Counted from the stretch's first letter, positions 53,067 to 62,499 are shown. The stretch: 64,000 bases of DNA from Microbacterium helvum (GCF_014779795.1 NZ_JACXZS010000014.1:49517-113516), one strand, 5' to 3'. The notes: generated from the letters alone by a model not told the origin. Numbers and translations are program-made.

Positions 53067-54067
53067 AGGTCGCGATGCTCGGTCCCATCGCCTGGCGGAC
53101 GCCGCCGATCAGTTATGGACCGTGGGAGCGCGTGACGAGCCTGCTGACCGACGGGCTGGTGCGTCGCGGGGTAGACGTGACGCTGTTCGCCACCGCCGAC
53201 TCGATCACCGGCGGCGACCTCGATGCCGTCGCGCCGCACGGCTACGCGGAGGACCCGACGATGGACGGCCGGGTGTGGGAGGCGCTTCACGTCGCACACG
53301 CGCTGGAACGGTCGAGCGAATACGATCTCGTGCACAACCAGCTCGACTGGCTGCCGCTCGCCTTCACCGCCCAGTGGTCCGCCCCGATGGTCACGACGAT
53401 CCACGGCTTCTCCGGTCCCGCGATCCTGCCCGCGTATCTCGCCTCGGCTTCGACGTTCGTCTCCATCTCCGACGCCGACCGCTCCCCTGGCCTGGAGTAC
53501 CTCGCGACGATCCACCACGGGATCGATCCCGAGGAACTCCCGTACGTACCCGAGCCGGACGACTACCTGGTGTCGTTCGGACGCATCCACCCCGACAAGG
53601 GCACCGCTACGGCGATCGAGATCGCGCGACGGGCCGGCCGCCGGCTGGTGATCTGCGGCCTCGTCCAGCATGTCGACTACTTCCGCGACGAGGTGGAGCC
53701 CCACATCGACGGGGACCGCGTCGTCTTCCTCGGCGCCGTGGCACCCGAGGAACGCGCGCGCGTCCTCGGTCACGCCGCCGCACTGCTGCACCCGATCGAC
53801 TTCGACGAGCCGTTCGGGCTCTCGGTGGCCGAATCGATGATGTGCGGAACGCCGGCTCTCGCGTACCGCCGGGGATCGATGGCGGAGGTCATCGACGAGG
53901 GTGTGACGGGCAGCACCGTGGCCACGATCGACGAGGCGATCTCGGCTCTCCCGGCCGTCGCGTCGCTGGACCGCCGTCGCGTCCACGAACGCGCCATCGC
54001 GCGATTCGGCGTGGAGCGGATGGTCGACGAGTACCTGAGCGTCTACGAGACCGTGCTGGCTCGCTGA
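53063..54067 (+). CDS. Glycosyltransferase, GT4-like
   Basis: 334 aa GT-B fold. The N-terminal MKVAMLGPIAWRTPPISYGPWERVTSLLTDGL resembles the glycine-loop region, with THGFSG-type TTIHGFSGP at about 110. The nucleotide-sugar site is IDFDEPFGLSVAESMMCGTPALAYRRGSMAEVI (about 250-282), with the E-x7-E motif of retaining GT4 enzymes. First structural gene of a GT/GT/helical protein/GH130 set. Donor and acceptor unknown. Confidence 0.88.
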   Translation: MKVAMLGPIAWRTPPISYGPWERVTSLLTDGLVRRGVDVTLFATADSITGGDLDAVAPHGYAEDPTMDGRVWEALHVAHALERSSEYDLVHNQLDWLPLAFTAQWSAPMVTTIHGFSGPAILPAYLASASTFVSISDADRSPGLEYLATIHHGIDPEELPYVPEPDDYLVSFGRIHPDKGTATAIEIARRAGRRLVICGLVQHVDYFRDEVEPHIDGDRVVFLGAVAPEERARVLGHAAALLHPIDFDEPFGLSVAESMMCGTPALAYRRGSMAEVIDEGVTGSTVATIDEAISALPAVASLDRRRVHERAIARFGVERMVDEYLSVYETVLAR

Positions 54068-54241
54068 CCCTGTGACGACGTCCAGGTCAGACGTGTACCG
54101 TGCAACCACAGCGTCCGGGTGCGAACCCGGAGGTGGACCGGACCGCGGCGATGAAGGCGTGGTTCCACGAGGGATGCCGCCGGCAGACGTCTCGCCATCG
54201 CCTGGGGCGACTGCCCCCGGGCATCATCAGGGAGCGTCGCC
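54068..54241 (+). other. 174-bp leader with stable hairpins, possible structured RNA
   Basis: Contains a perfect 7-bp stem with a GCGA tetraloop (TCCGGGT-gcga-ACCCGGA, 54114-54131), and a 5-bp GGGGC/GCCCC stem at 54204-54217 near the next start. No gene is convincing here, though a short frame from a GTG at 54100 exists. A riboregulator, attenuator or transcription-pausing element is possible. Confidence 0.4.
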
Positions 54242-55372
54242 GTGACTCACTACGGATTCCTCAGCACCTTTCCGCCGACCCGCTGCGGGCTGGCCACATT
54301 CACCGAGTCGCTCTCCACCGCGCTCGTCCGGCACGACGACGAGGGCACCATCGTTCGTGCGCTCGATCAGCCCGAGGAGCGGGATCGGCACGATCCTCGC
54401 GTGCGATCGCGCGTGCGCACCGACCTGATCGCCGACGACAGCCTCAGCACGTTGCGCGCGACCATGGCCCTCAATGCGTGCGACGTCGTGATCGTGCAGC
54501 ACGAATACGGGATCTACGGCGGCCGCGACGGTGATCAGGTCCTCGATGTGCTCGCCGCACTGCGGATCCCCGCCGTCGTCGTGCTCCACACCGTGCTCGT
54601 GGCACCCACGCAGCACCAGCGGGAGGTGCTCGAAGAAGTGTGCCGACTCGCGTCCGTGGTGGTCGTGATGACGACCCACGCCCGTGACAACCTCGCCGCG
54701 ATCTACGCGGTCGATCTCGCCCGAGTTCGCGTCATCCCGCACGGCGTGCAGCATGTGGCTCTCCGCGAATCGAAGCCGCACAGCGGCCGCCGCGTCGTCA
54801 CGTGGGGCCTCCTCTCGCCCGGCAAGGGCATCGAGTGGGGCATCCGGGCCATGGCGCAGCTCACGGACATCACGCCGACTGTCGAGTACCTCGTCGCTGG
54901 ACAGACGCACCCCAAGGTGCTCGCGCATGCCGGGGAGAGCTACCGCACCATGCTCGCGGGTCTCGCGGGCGACCTCGGCATCGGGTCGTCGGTCCGCATC
55001 GACGGCCGCTACCTCGAGGCGTCCCAGCTCGCCGCGCTGATCGCGTCGGCGGATGTCGTGCTCCTCCCGTACGACTCTGTCGACCAGGCGACCTCCGGCG
55101 TCCTTGCCGAAGCCGTTGCAGCCGGCGTTCCCGTCGTCGCCACGGCATTCCCTCACGCTGTGGAGCTGTTGTCGAGCGGAGCCGGGATCGTGGTCCCGCA
55201 CCAGAACCCTGACGCCACGGCGCGGGCGCTGCGCGAGATCATCACCGGCACCGCCGTCGCCGATCGCATGCGCGAAACAGCGCTCCGCGAGACGAACGAG
55301 ACGACATGGTCCGCGGTCGCCGACCGCTACCGTACCGTGACAGCGAGGCTCGCCGCCGGCAGGGCAGCATGA
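54242..55372 (+). CDS. Glycosyltransferase, GT-B fold
   Basis: 376 aa. Begins YGFLSTFPPTRCGLATFTESL, with HEYGIYGGRDG at about 82, the acceptor-side HTVL, then IPHGVQ, WGLLSPGKGIEWGIRAM and the nucleotide site YDSVDQATSGVLAEAVAAGVPVVAT. This is a GT4-like family seen with mannoside phosphorylase genes. AGGGAG lies 8 nt before the GTG. The stop overlaps the next ATG. Linked enzyme roles suggest synthesis and phosphorolysis of a mannoside. Confidence 0.88.
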   Translation: MTHYGFLSTFPPTRCGLATFTESLSTALVRHDDEGTIVRALDQPEERDRHDPRVRSRVRTDLIADDSLSTLRATMALNACDVVIVQHEYGIYGGRDGDQVLDVLAALRIPAVVVLHTVLVAPTQHQREVLEEVCRLASVVVVMTTHARDNLAAIYAVDLARVRVIPHGVQHVALRESKPHSGRRVVTWGLLSPGKGIEWGIRAMAQLTDITPTVEYLVAGQTHPKVLAHAGESYRTMLAGLAGDLGIGSSVRIDGRYLEASQLAALIASADVVLLPYDSVDQATSGVLAEAVAAGVPVVATAFPHAVELLSSGAGIVVPHQNPDATARALREIITGTAVADRMRETALRETNETTWSAVADRYRTVTARLAAGRAA

Positions 55373-56385
55373 TCGTCCCCTCCCCGCCATACGATCACCT
55401 CTGCGCACTAACGGATCACAACGGCATCTTCGAGCACGCTCTCCTTGCCGCACCTCGCCGCGAACACGGATACTGCGTCGACGATGTGGCGCGCGCGCTG
55501 ATCGTGGTCGCGCGCGAGCGGCAGCAGACCGTCGAGCTCCGGCGACTGGCTGCGACCTATCTGCGTTTCCTGGAGTCGGCGGTGCGCGCAGACGGTCTCG
55601 CGCACAACCGGATGAATGCTGACGGCGAGTGGTCCGACAACCCGGCCATGGGCGACTGGTGGGGACGACTGCTGTGGGCGCTCGGCACGATCGCCGCGCA
55701 GCGGGGCGACCCGTGGACCCGTGCTCGCGCCCTGCGGACGTTCCGGATCGCCGCCCGCGAGCGGTCGACGAGTCTGCGGACCCTCGCCTACGCGGCCCTC
55801 GGTGCGGCGGAGATCGTGCGCGTGCGCGCCGACGACCACATCGCCCGGACACTTCTCCGGGAGTACATCCGGGCGATGCCCGACCTGCCGGATCCATCGT
55901 GGCAGTGGCCCGAACGTCGCCTCGGCTATGGGAACGCCTCCATCGCCGAAGCGCTGATCGCCGCAGGCAGTGCTCTCGACGACCTTGCGGCCACGACCCA
56001 GGGGCTGCAGATGCTCGACTTCCTGCTCTCCGTGGAGATGTCGGACGACCGATTCTCCGTGACCGGGACGGCAGGGCGCGGACCCGGGGAGAAGGGTCCG
56101 TCGTTCGATCAGCAGCCGCTGGAGCTCGCCGCGCTCGCGGACGCGTGCGCCACGGCGCACGCTGTCACCGGCGACCCGGTGTGGCTCCCTCCGATCGCGC
56201 TCGCGTGGCGTTGGTTCACCGGTCTCAACGACAGCGGGACCATCATGTTCGATGCCGAGACCGGCGCCGGCTTCGACGGGCTAGAACCCGGCGGCAGGAA
56301 CGAGAACCGAGGCGCCGAATCGACATTGGCCGCGTTGAGCACCTACCAGCAAGCTCTCCGACACGGTCTGTTGACAGCGCCATGA
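55369..56385 (+). CDS. Helical-barrel glycoside-hydrolase-like protein
   Basis: 338 aa, nearly all helical, with motifs THNG-like TDHNGIFEHALLAAPRREHGYCVDDVARALIVVARE, LAHNRM, GDWWGRLLWALGTIAAQ and AGFDGLEPGGRNENRGAESTLAALSTYQQA. These fit (alpha/alpha)-toroid carbohydrate enzymes. This gene type is usually found between glycosyltransferase and GH130 genes and has no assigned reaction. It overlaps both neighbours by 4 bp. Confidence 0.78.
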   Translation: MIVPSPPYDHLCALTDHNGIFEHALLAAPRREHGYCVDDVARALIVVARERQQTVELRRLAATYLRFLESAVRADGLAHNRMNADGEWSDNPAMGDWWGRLLWALGTIAAQRGDPWTRARALRTFRIAARERSTSLRTLAYAALGAAEIVRVRADDHIARTLLREYIRAMPDLPDPSWQWPERRLGYGNASIAEALIAAGSALDDLAATTQGLQMLDFLLSVEMSDDRFSVTGTAGRGPGEKGPSFDQQPLELAALADACATAHAVTGDPVWLPPIALAWRWFTGLNDSGTIMFDAETGAGFDGLEPGGRNENRGAESTLAALSTYQQALRHGLLTAP

Positions 56386-57839
56386 CGACCCGCATCCACG
56401 CGACAGGGCTGACACCGCAGCCGGACCGGGTGATCGCCCAGCTGTTCCTCCCGGGCGAGGAGTGGTCCGCCGAGCACTCTCGCGCCGGCGAGATCATCGC
56501 GCGCGTCATCGCGATACCGGACGATCGCATCGATGCGCTCGCGGCCGAGCTGACACATGACTTCGGTTCGCGGCATCCCGACATCCGCGCGCTGTTCCTG
56601 GAGAACGCCGCCGTCGTGAGCTCCCGCCTGGCAGACCCGGTCGACCTCAGCGTCGCGCGTCGTCTGGTGCTCGGCGCGAGTTTCACGGCGGAGTACGCCG
56701 TCGAAGGAGCCGCTCTGTGCAACCCCAGCGCGATCGAGCATCCCGACCAGACAGGGTTGGCTCCCGGGCAGCTGCGTGTCGCGGTAGCTCTCCGCGCCAT
56801 CGGGGAGGGGCACCGTTCCTCCATCGAATTCGCCGAAGCCATCATCGGTCCCGGCCGCCGCTGGACATTCCTGGATCGGATGCTGCCGCTGTGGCGGGCG
56901 CGGATCGACGAAGGAGACTGGAGCATCGCCCATTTCCGCGCCGCAGTCGAAGAGGCGGGGCTCGTCAATGAGATCTCGCACAACGTGCTGCAAGGGCTTG
57001 ACGACCGGTTCACCGTGTCAGACGTCGAGGCCTCAGTGACACGCCTGCCGAAGGCGCTCTCTCGGCGTGCGGACAGCGCTCGGCACATCGAGGCGCTGCG
57101 CGAGCTGACGAACTCCGTCTACCGTGCCGTGTTCTCTGCCGAGACGTCCCTCAGCCAGCGTGTGCTCACCCCTGTCGCGGCAGAGGAACGGCACGGGATG
57201 GAAGACGCGCGATTCGTGCGATTCACCGGCCTCGCCGGGACCACCCACTACCGCGGCACCTACACCGCGTACGACGGTCGCACCATCGCCCCACGGCTGA
57301 TCGTCACCTCGGATCTGCGCGAGTTCGACATCCATCGCCTGACCGGCGATGCTGCCCAGGACAAGGGGATGGCTCTGTTCCCTCGACCCGTGGCGGGCAG
57401 GTATCTCGCGCTGAGCCGCACCGACGGCGAGAACATCTCGCTGGCGGAGTCCCACGACGGCGTGATCTGGAACCAGGCCGGTACCGTCCACCCCCCGTCG
57501 GAACCTTGGGAGATCGTGCAGACCGGCAACTGCGGCCCACCACTGGAGACACCGCACGGCTGGATCGTGCTCGTTCACGGAGTGGGCCCGATGCGCAGAT
57601 ACTCCCTCGGAGCGCTGCTCCTCGACCTCGACGACCCGACGATCGTCCTCGGACAGACCGCCACTCCGATCGTGCAACCGATCGACGACCGTCGCGACGG
57701 CTACGTGCCCAACGTCGTGTACTCGTGTGGCGGGCTCATCGTGGACGGTGTGGTCTGGGTCCCGATCGGCATCGGAGACTCGCGTATCGGCGTGTGCTCG
57801 ATCGAGGTCGACGAGCTTCTCGCGCGCATGGCTCGGTAG
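56382..57839 (+). CDS. GH130 mannoside phosphorylase/mannosidase
   Basis: 485 aa. Five-bladed beta-propeller pattern of GH130: NPSAIEHPDQTG, the hallmark LRAIGEGHRSSIEF (about 145-158), GMEDARFVRF (about 265), DKGMALFPRPV (about 325) and GPPLETPHGWIVLVHGVGPMRRYSLGALLLDLDDP. Known members phosphorolyse beta-mannosides (beta-1,4 or beta-1,2) or hydrolyse them. The cluster suggests a beta-mannan-like polymer or oligomer. Substrate and mode unknown. Overlaps the preceding stop. Confidence 0.9.
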   Translation: MTTRIHATGLTPQPDRVIAQLFLPGEEWSAEHSRAGEIIARVIAIPDDRIDALAAELTHDFGSRHPDIRALFLENAAVVSSRLADPVDLSVARRLVLGASFTAEYAVEGAALCNPSAIEHPDQTGLAPGQLRVAVALRAIGEGHRSSIEFAEAIIGPGRRWTFLDRMLPLWRARIDEGDWSIAHFRAAVEEAGLVNEISHNVLQGLDDRFTVSDVEASVTRLPKALSRRADSARHIEALRELTNSVYRAVFSAETSLSQRVLTPVAAEERHGMEDARFVRFTGLAGTTHYRGTYTAYDGRTIAPRLIVTSDLREFDIHRLTGDAAQDKGMALFPRPVAGRYLALSRTDGENISLAESHDGVIWNQAGTVHPPSEPWEIVQTGNCGPPLETPHGWIVLVHGVGPMRRYSLGALLLDLDDPTIVLGQTATPIVQPIDDRRDGYVPNVVYSCGGLIVDGVVWVPIGIGDSRIGVCSIEVDELLARMAR

Positions 57840-57981
57840 CCCTGCAGCGAATTCGAGGGGATCGCCTTCGTGTTTGCTGCATGCCGACACCCACACTCGG
57901 GAAGGGGCGTAATCTGAGGTCAGATGGCCTAGACCCTGTCATTCGGCGCACGCCGTGCGCTACATCTGACAGGAGCACGAA

Positions 57982-59082
57982 ATGGCCATCAACACTGCCG
58001 GGTCGATCGCCTCCAGCGTGCGGTCCACGACCCCGAAAGCGCCGAACCTCTACACCGAGCTATCGCAGACGGTGACAGGAAGCGGCCTCATGCGGCGCCG
58101 CTACGGGTACTACTGGACCAAGCTCATCGCAGCGCCGATCGTCATCGCGAGCGTGCTCGCCGTCTTCGTGCTCCTCGGCGACACCTGGTGGCAGTTGGTC
58201 ACCGGCGCCGTCCTCGCCGTCCTGCTCACCCAGGTCGCGATGCTCGGGCACGACGCCGCGCATCGCCAGATCTTCCGCTCCGGCCGGTGGAACGACTGGA
58301 CCAGCCTCGTCCTGGGCAATCTCCTCGTGGGCATGAGCTACGGCTGGTGGCAGCATAAGCACACGCGGCATCATGCCAACCCCAACAAGATCGGCAGCGA
58401 CCCCGACATCGAACTCCCGGTCATCGCGTTCACCCCCGAGCAGGCCGACAAGCGGCGTGCGAGTCGAAGCGGACCGCTGCGCTGGCTGATCGCCCATCAG
58501 GGGGTGCTGTTCTTCCCGATCCTGCTCCTCGAAGGGCTCTCGCTGCACGCGTCGAGCGTGCGGCGCGTGTTCGCACGTGAGCAGCTGCGACACCGTCCGA
58601 TCGAGATCGCCTTCCTCACAGTGCGGATCGTCGGGTTCGTCGTGCTCGTCTTCCTCGTGCTGTCCCCAGGGATCGCCTTCGCCTTCCTCGGCGTCCAACT
58701 CGGGCTGTTCGGCGTCTACATGGGAATGGCGTTCGCGCCCAACCACAAGGGGATGCCGCTCGTCCCGGCCGACGTGAAGGTCGACTTCCTCCACCGCCAG
58801 GTGCTGATGAGCCGCAACATCCGTGGCAGTCGCCTGCTCGACACGGCCATGGGAGGACTCAACTACCAGATCGAGCATCACCTGTTCCCCTCGATGCCTC
58901 GACCGCATCTACGTCAGGCGTCGGGGATGATCCGCGCCTTCTGCGAGGAACACGGTGTGCCCTACACGGAGAAGGGCCTCTGGCAGTCCTACGGAATCGT
59001 CGTCCGCTACATCAACAGAGTCGGGCTCGGCGAGCGCGATCCGTTCGAGTGCCCGTTGCTCCAGCAGCGGCAAGCCGTCTAG
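57982..59082 (+). CDS. Membrane fatty acid desaturase
   Basis: 366 aa with four to six membrane segments. The three di-iron histidine boxes are complete: HDAAH (about 90), HKHTRHH (about 126) and QIEHH (about 297). The form is that of acyl-lipid/acyl-CoA desaturases that adjust membrane fluidity. AGGAG lies 7 nt before the ATG. A GTCAGATG/CATCTGAC inverted repeat in the 142-bp promoter region may be an operator. Confidence 0.93.
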   Translation: MAINTAGSIASSVRSTTPKAPNLYTELSQTVTGSGLMRRRYGYYWTKLIAAPIVIASVLAVFVLLGDTWWQLVTGAVLAVLLTQVAMLGHDAAHRQIFRSGRWNDWTSLVLGNLLVGMSYGWWQHKHTRHHANPNKIGSDPDIELPVIAFTPEQADKRRASRSGPLRWLIAHQGVLFFPILLLEGLSLHASSVRRVFAREQLRHRPIEIAFLTVRIVGFVVLVFLVLSPGIAFAFLGVQLGLFGVYMGMAFAPNHKGMPLVPADVKVDFLHRQVLMSRNIRGSRLLDTAMGGLNYQIEHHLFPSMPRPHLRQASGMIRAFCEEHGVPYTEKGLWQSYGIVVRYINRVGLGERDPFECPLLQQRQAV

Positions 59083-59105
59083 CTGCTCGCCCGGCCATCG
59101 AGGAG

Positions 59106-59819
59106 TCAGAGCGACAGTCGCCCGTCGATGACGTCGCGCGCGACGACGCCGATGCGCGTCTGTGTGGAGCGGGCGTGGCTCCGGATCCGTGCGAACGCCT
59201 CATCCATGTCGATGTCCCGCATCTGGGCGAGGTATCCCTTGGCCTGCTCGATCACGACCCTGCTGTCGAGCGCGCGCTGCAGCTGAGCCTGTGCGAGCTC
59301 GGATTCCTCGACCAACCGCTGCTGCAGAATGCTGATGGTGGCGATATCGGCCAATGCCTGCGCGGCCGCGGCATCGGCCGCGTTCAGCGCGCCGGCCTCA
59401 TCGCGGAACAGATTCAGCGATCCCAGCGTCGAGTCGCGCAGCCGCAGCGGGATCGCATGGATCGACGAGAACCCGGAAGCGCGCGCATCGGTGGCGAATG
59501 CGGGCCAACGATGGGCGATCTGATCGATGTCGTCAACCGAGACGACCTCTCCCCCCGTCGCCGCCTCGACGCAGGGCCCCGCGCCGACGCGCAACTGCAT
59601 CAGCTCGACGAGTTCGCTCCGCTCGCTCGTGGAGGCGATCACTTCCAGCCGGTTGGACGGGCTGAGCAGCAGGATGCCGGCAGCCGACGCGTCGAACAGC
59701 GAGATGCAGTCGTCGACGAGCCGCTGGAGTACGTCGACGATGTCGAAGTCGTCGACGAGGGAGTCCGCCAGAGTGACGAAGGTTCCCAGCAGCTGATGCT
59801 CGCGGGTGAGCGCCGTCAT
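59106..59819 (-). CDS. GAF-ANTAR regulator
   Basis: 237 aa. An N-terminal GAF domain (about 25-160, with DLADSL through SLNLFRDEAGAL) and a C-terminal ANTAR RNA-binding helix bundle (LQRALDSRVVIEQAKGYLAQMRDIDMDEAFARIRSHAR). ANTAR proteins bind paired hairpins to prevent termination. Next to a second such protein on the same strand. Ligand unknown. Confidence 0.92.
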   Translation of the reverse strand: MTALTREHQLLGTFVTLADSLVDDFDIVDVLQRLVDDCISLFDASAAGILLLSPSNRLEVIASTSERSELVELMQLRVGAGPCVEAATGGEVVSVDDIDQIAHRWPAFATDARASGFSSIHAIPLRLRDSTLGSLNLFRDEAGALNAADAAAAQALADIATISILQQRLVEESELAQAQLQRALDSRVVIEQAKGYLAQMRDIDMDEAFARIRSHARSTQTRIGVVARDVIDGRLSL

Positions 59820-59841
59820 GCCGTCATCCTAAGCCTTGGGA

Positions 59842-60543
59842 TCACAGTCTCAGGTCGAGCCGGCGTGCGATGACGTCCGCCGCGACGTCGCGCACCGGAC
59901 GCCCCGCCGCGAACGCGTGGCCGCGGAGGAGCAGGAGGGCGTCGTCCACGCCGATGCTGTTCCGTGCTGCGACCATTCCGGTCGCCTGGTGAACCTCACG
60001 ACGGGAGTACGGTTCCTCCCGCGCACCGTCGTCCGGCGCATCGAGACGGTTCAGCGCCCTCGTCAGGAGAGTGCTCGAGACGATGGCCGCCAGGCGGCTC
60101 ATCCGTTCGATGTCAGCATCGGACAACTCGCGGGCGGTCATCGAGTAGAGGGCGATCGAGCCGATGCCGAGCGTGCTGACATACAGCGGGAACGCGAAGA
60201 GCGCTCCCACATCGAGCTCTCGCAGGGCGGCCCATGTGCCGGGCCACAACGCCCCGCCATCGACCTGCAGGTCGGACGCCGTGACAGGAAGCCTCGTGCG
60301 CAGAGCTTCCCAGGACGGCCCCTCGCCGAGGTCGATCTGGATCTCGTCGATCCGTGCGCCGAGCTTCGTGCTGGCACACACCGTCTCTGAGCCCATCGGC
60401 GAGCCGAGTGTCGACACCACCGCGCCGGGCATCGAGACAGCAGCGCACAACGGCGAGCACAGATCGCCGTCGCTTGCGGCGGTGAGCGTGGCCACGGCGA
60501 TCTCGAGGGCATCACCCGGCTGGTGGTCGGGACTCGTGGACAT
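59842..60543 (-). CDS. GAF-ANTAR regulator
   Basis: 233 aa. GAF-like region to about 155, then ANTAR: REVHQATGMVAARNSIGVDDALLLLRGHAFAAGRPVRDVAADVIAR. The start at ATG 60543 is favoured over a GTG four codons up. It precedes the second regulator by 22 bp and may form a heteromer with it. Confidence 0.9.
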   Translation of the reverse strand: MSTSPDHQPGDALEIAVATLTAASDGDLCSPLCAAVSMPGAVVSTLGSPMGSETVCASTKLGARIDEIQIDLGEGPSWEALRTRLPVTASDLQVDGGALWPGTWAALRELDVGALFAFPLYVSTLGIGSIALYSMTARELSDADIERMSRLAAIVSSTLLTRALNRLDAPDDGAREEPYSRREVHQATGMVAARNSIGVDDALLLLRGHAFAAGRPVRDVAADVIARRLDLRL

Positions 60544-60654
60544 CGCTTGCGCCACCGTTCATCTCAGAATGACCAGGCGCGGGGTCTCGGTGCCCTGCTC
60601 ATGAGCGTACGCGCACGGGCGGAGCTCTGTCTTCGGTCGGGCGAGGAGCGTACG

Positions 60655-60828
60655 GTGAGGAACATGTGGACAGTCCTTCTCATCCTGCTGGTTGCGTGGG
60701 TCGTGCTGTCGATCGTCGGTTTCGTCTTCGACGGCCTGATGTGGCTGGGCATCATCGGGATCGTGCTCTTCGTCGGCACCCTCATCTTCGGGATCCTCCG
60801 CCAGCGCGCCCGGCGCCCCAAGCCCTGA
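60655..60828 (+). CDS. Small two-helix membrane protein
   Basis: 57 aa. GAGGAG sits 6 nt before a GTG at 60655 (ATG three codons on). Two hydrophobic helices (LLILLVAWVVLSIVGFVF and MWLGIIGIVLFVGTLIFGI) and a basic tail QRARRPKP. Family of small actinobacterial membrane proteins; function unknown. Confidence 0.75.
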   Translation: MRNMWTVLLILLVAWVVLSIVGFVFDGLMWLGIIGIVLFVGTLIFGILRQRARRPKP

Positions 60829-60838
60829 TCGAGCAGGG

Positions 60839-61840
60839 TCACGACGCCGTCGACGGCGGGGCCACGACGCGGACGTGCAGCGCACCCGGTGCGACGCTGA
60901 TGCGCGCACGGACGACGTGCCCGAAAGGGTCACCGTCCAGCTCCACCGCGTGAGGGGTTTCGAAGCGCACCTCGAACTGCCTGCCCTGGACGTAGCCGAG
61001 CGCGTGAAGGTCCGGCGACCGTGAGAGCCATCGCCGGGTGAACGGGGAGCGGCGAGCAGCGCTCTGGAGCGTCAGCCTCGTTCCGATCTGCGCCCAGCCG
61101 AACGGACCCGCCGGCCGCATGATGACGACATCCAGGAGTCCGTCGTCGATGACCGCGGCCGGGATCAGCAGCATGTTGCCCGTGAGGGTTCCGCAGTTGC
61201 CCACGATGACGGTGTGCGCGCGGGTGGATCTGCTGCGTCCGCCGTCGATGCGGTACGTCAGGTGGAAGAGCCGATTCGCGACGATCGATCGTGCGATCGG
61301 CGTGACGTACGCGAACCACCCGAGGCGCTTCTTCGCGACCGCGCTGGTCTCCTGCGCCATCTGGGCGTCGAGTCCGATGCCCGCCATCACCATGAACACG
61401 TGCGCCTGCCGGACGCCATCCTCGTCCTCGACCTCCGCGACACCGACATCGACCGTGCGATCGACCCCGGTGAAGGCCACCGAGACGCTGGCGGGAATGT
61501 CGTTGAGGGGTGTGCCGAGGTCGCGGGCGAGCCGGTTCCCCGTGCCGGAGGGGACCAGCGCAATCGGGATGCCCGTGTCGCGCAACTCCGCGGCCGCGGC
61601 GCGGACGGTGCCGTCGCCGCCGGCGACGATCACGACCGCCGGGTCGCCCGCGGCAGCCTGCGCCGCGGCAGCTCGGCCGGCATCCTCGCTCGCGGTTTCG
61701 TACCACCGTGTCGGCTTCCACGCCAGCTGACGCTCGTGCTCGGCAACCGCCGTGCGGATGCGTTCGAGCGGCGCCTTCGTCGGGTTGTAGACGACCGCCG
61801 CGTGCGGTCGCCCGTCGTCCGACTGCTCCGGCCCACTCAT
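60839..61840 (-). CDS. Diacylglycerol-kinase catalytic-domain lipid kinase (YegS/LCB5-like)
   Basis: 333 aa. Nucleotide-binding GGDGTVRAAAAEL (about 74-86) and VPSGTGNRLARDLG (about 97-110), then a beta-sandwich C-terminal domain with AVELDGDPFG. Such enzymes phosphorylate diacylglycerol or sphingoid-type lipids at the membrane. The ATG at 61840 is used; the frame extends to 61909. Downstream of a small gene on the same strand. Confidence 0.9.
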   Translation of the reverse strand: MSGPEQSDDGRPHAAVVYNPTKAPLERIRTAVAEHERQLAWKPTRWYETASEDAGRAAAAQAAAGDPAVVIVAGGDGTVRAAAAELRDTGIPIALVPSGTGNRLARDLGTPLNDIPASVSVAFTGVDRTVDVGVAEVEDEDGVRQAHVFMVMAGIGLDAQMAQETSAVAKKRLGWFAYVTPIARSIVANRLFHLTYRIDGGRSRSTRAHTVIVGNCGTLTGNMLLIPAAVIDDGLLDVVIMRPAGPFGWAQIGTRLTLQSAARRSPFTRRWLSRSPDLHALGYVQGRQFEVRFETPHAVELDGDPFGHVVRARISVAPGALHVRVVAPPSTAS

Positions 61841-61878
61841 CCGCGATCGTGGGGGCGCGCCGGGCACGCGTGCCGTGA

Positions 61879-62403
61879 TCAGCGGCTGTGCCCGCCCTCG
61901 GTTCGCCAACTGTCGATCTGCTCGCGATCTGTCGGGGTCTCTCGCGCCCCCGCCGACGTGGATACCTGAAATGTGACGGACTCCGCGAGCGCCGCCACGG
62001 CAGCGGCGCGGGCCTGCTCTGTCTCCGCCGCATCGTGGAACTTGACTGCTGCGGCATCCTGTCGAGCTCGAACCGCCGCGCTGATCTCTGCCAGGCGATC
62101 CGCCAGTACCTCCGCAAGCCCGTCCCGGAGTTCCTCCAGGTTCGTGTTCGCTATCTCCAGCCGGCGGTCCGAGACCGTCACCTCGACGGTCGGGTAGCCC
62201 GCCCTCGCGAGTCGATCCCGGGTCTCGGTGCCCAGGATCTCGGTCACCTCGTCGCGTTCAGGGCGACGGGTGAATACCGCCTCCACCGTGTAACGCTCCG
62301 GGGCGTGGTCTGTCAGCAGCGCAGCAGGCAACGAACCCACCAGCACTGATCCCAGGCCCAGCGCAGCGACATCGATGCCGCTCGTTCGTGTCTGTGTCTC
62401 CAT
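61879..62403 (-). CDS. Hypothetical protein
   Basis: 174 aa, mostly helical and polar, with an N-terminal short hydrophobic stretch GLGSVLVGSLPAALL and a coiled-coil-like ISAAVRARQDAAAVKFHDAAETEQARAAAVAALAES. No family recognised. GGAGGCG lies 13 nt before the ATG. Probably cotranscribed with the lipid kinase. Confidence 0.55.
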   Translation of the reverse strand: METQTRTSGIDVAALGLGSVLVGSLPAALLTDHAPERYTVEAVFTRRPERDEVTEILGTETRDRLARAGYPTVEVTVSDRRLEIANTNLEELRDGLAEVLADRLAEISAAVRARQDAAAVKFHDAAETEQARAAAVAALAESVTFQVSTSAGARETPTDREQIDSWRTEGGHSR

Positions 62404-62499
62404 GATCGAACGGTACGCCTCCTAGATGTGTAGCTCTCAGGTTCGTGAACAGTCGACTATCGGCGGAGCCCGCGACACGTCGTATCAGAGATGTGAGAT

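Noticed and set aside
52697..54109. A 470-aa minus-strand frame across the first glycosyltransferase.
   Set aside because: It is antisense to a clear GT4-like gene and has shadow-like composition.
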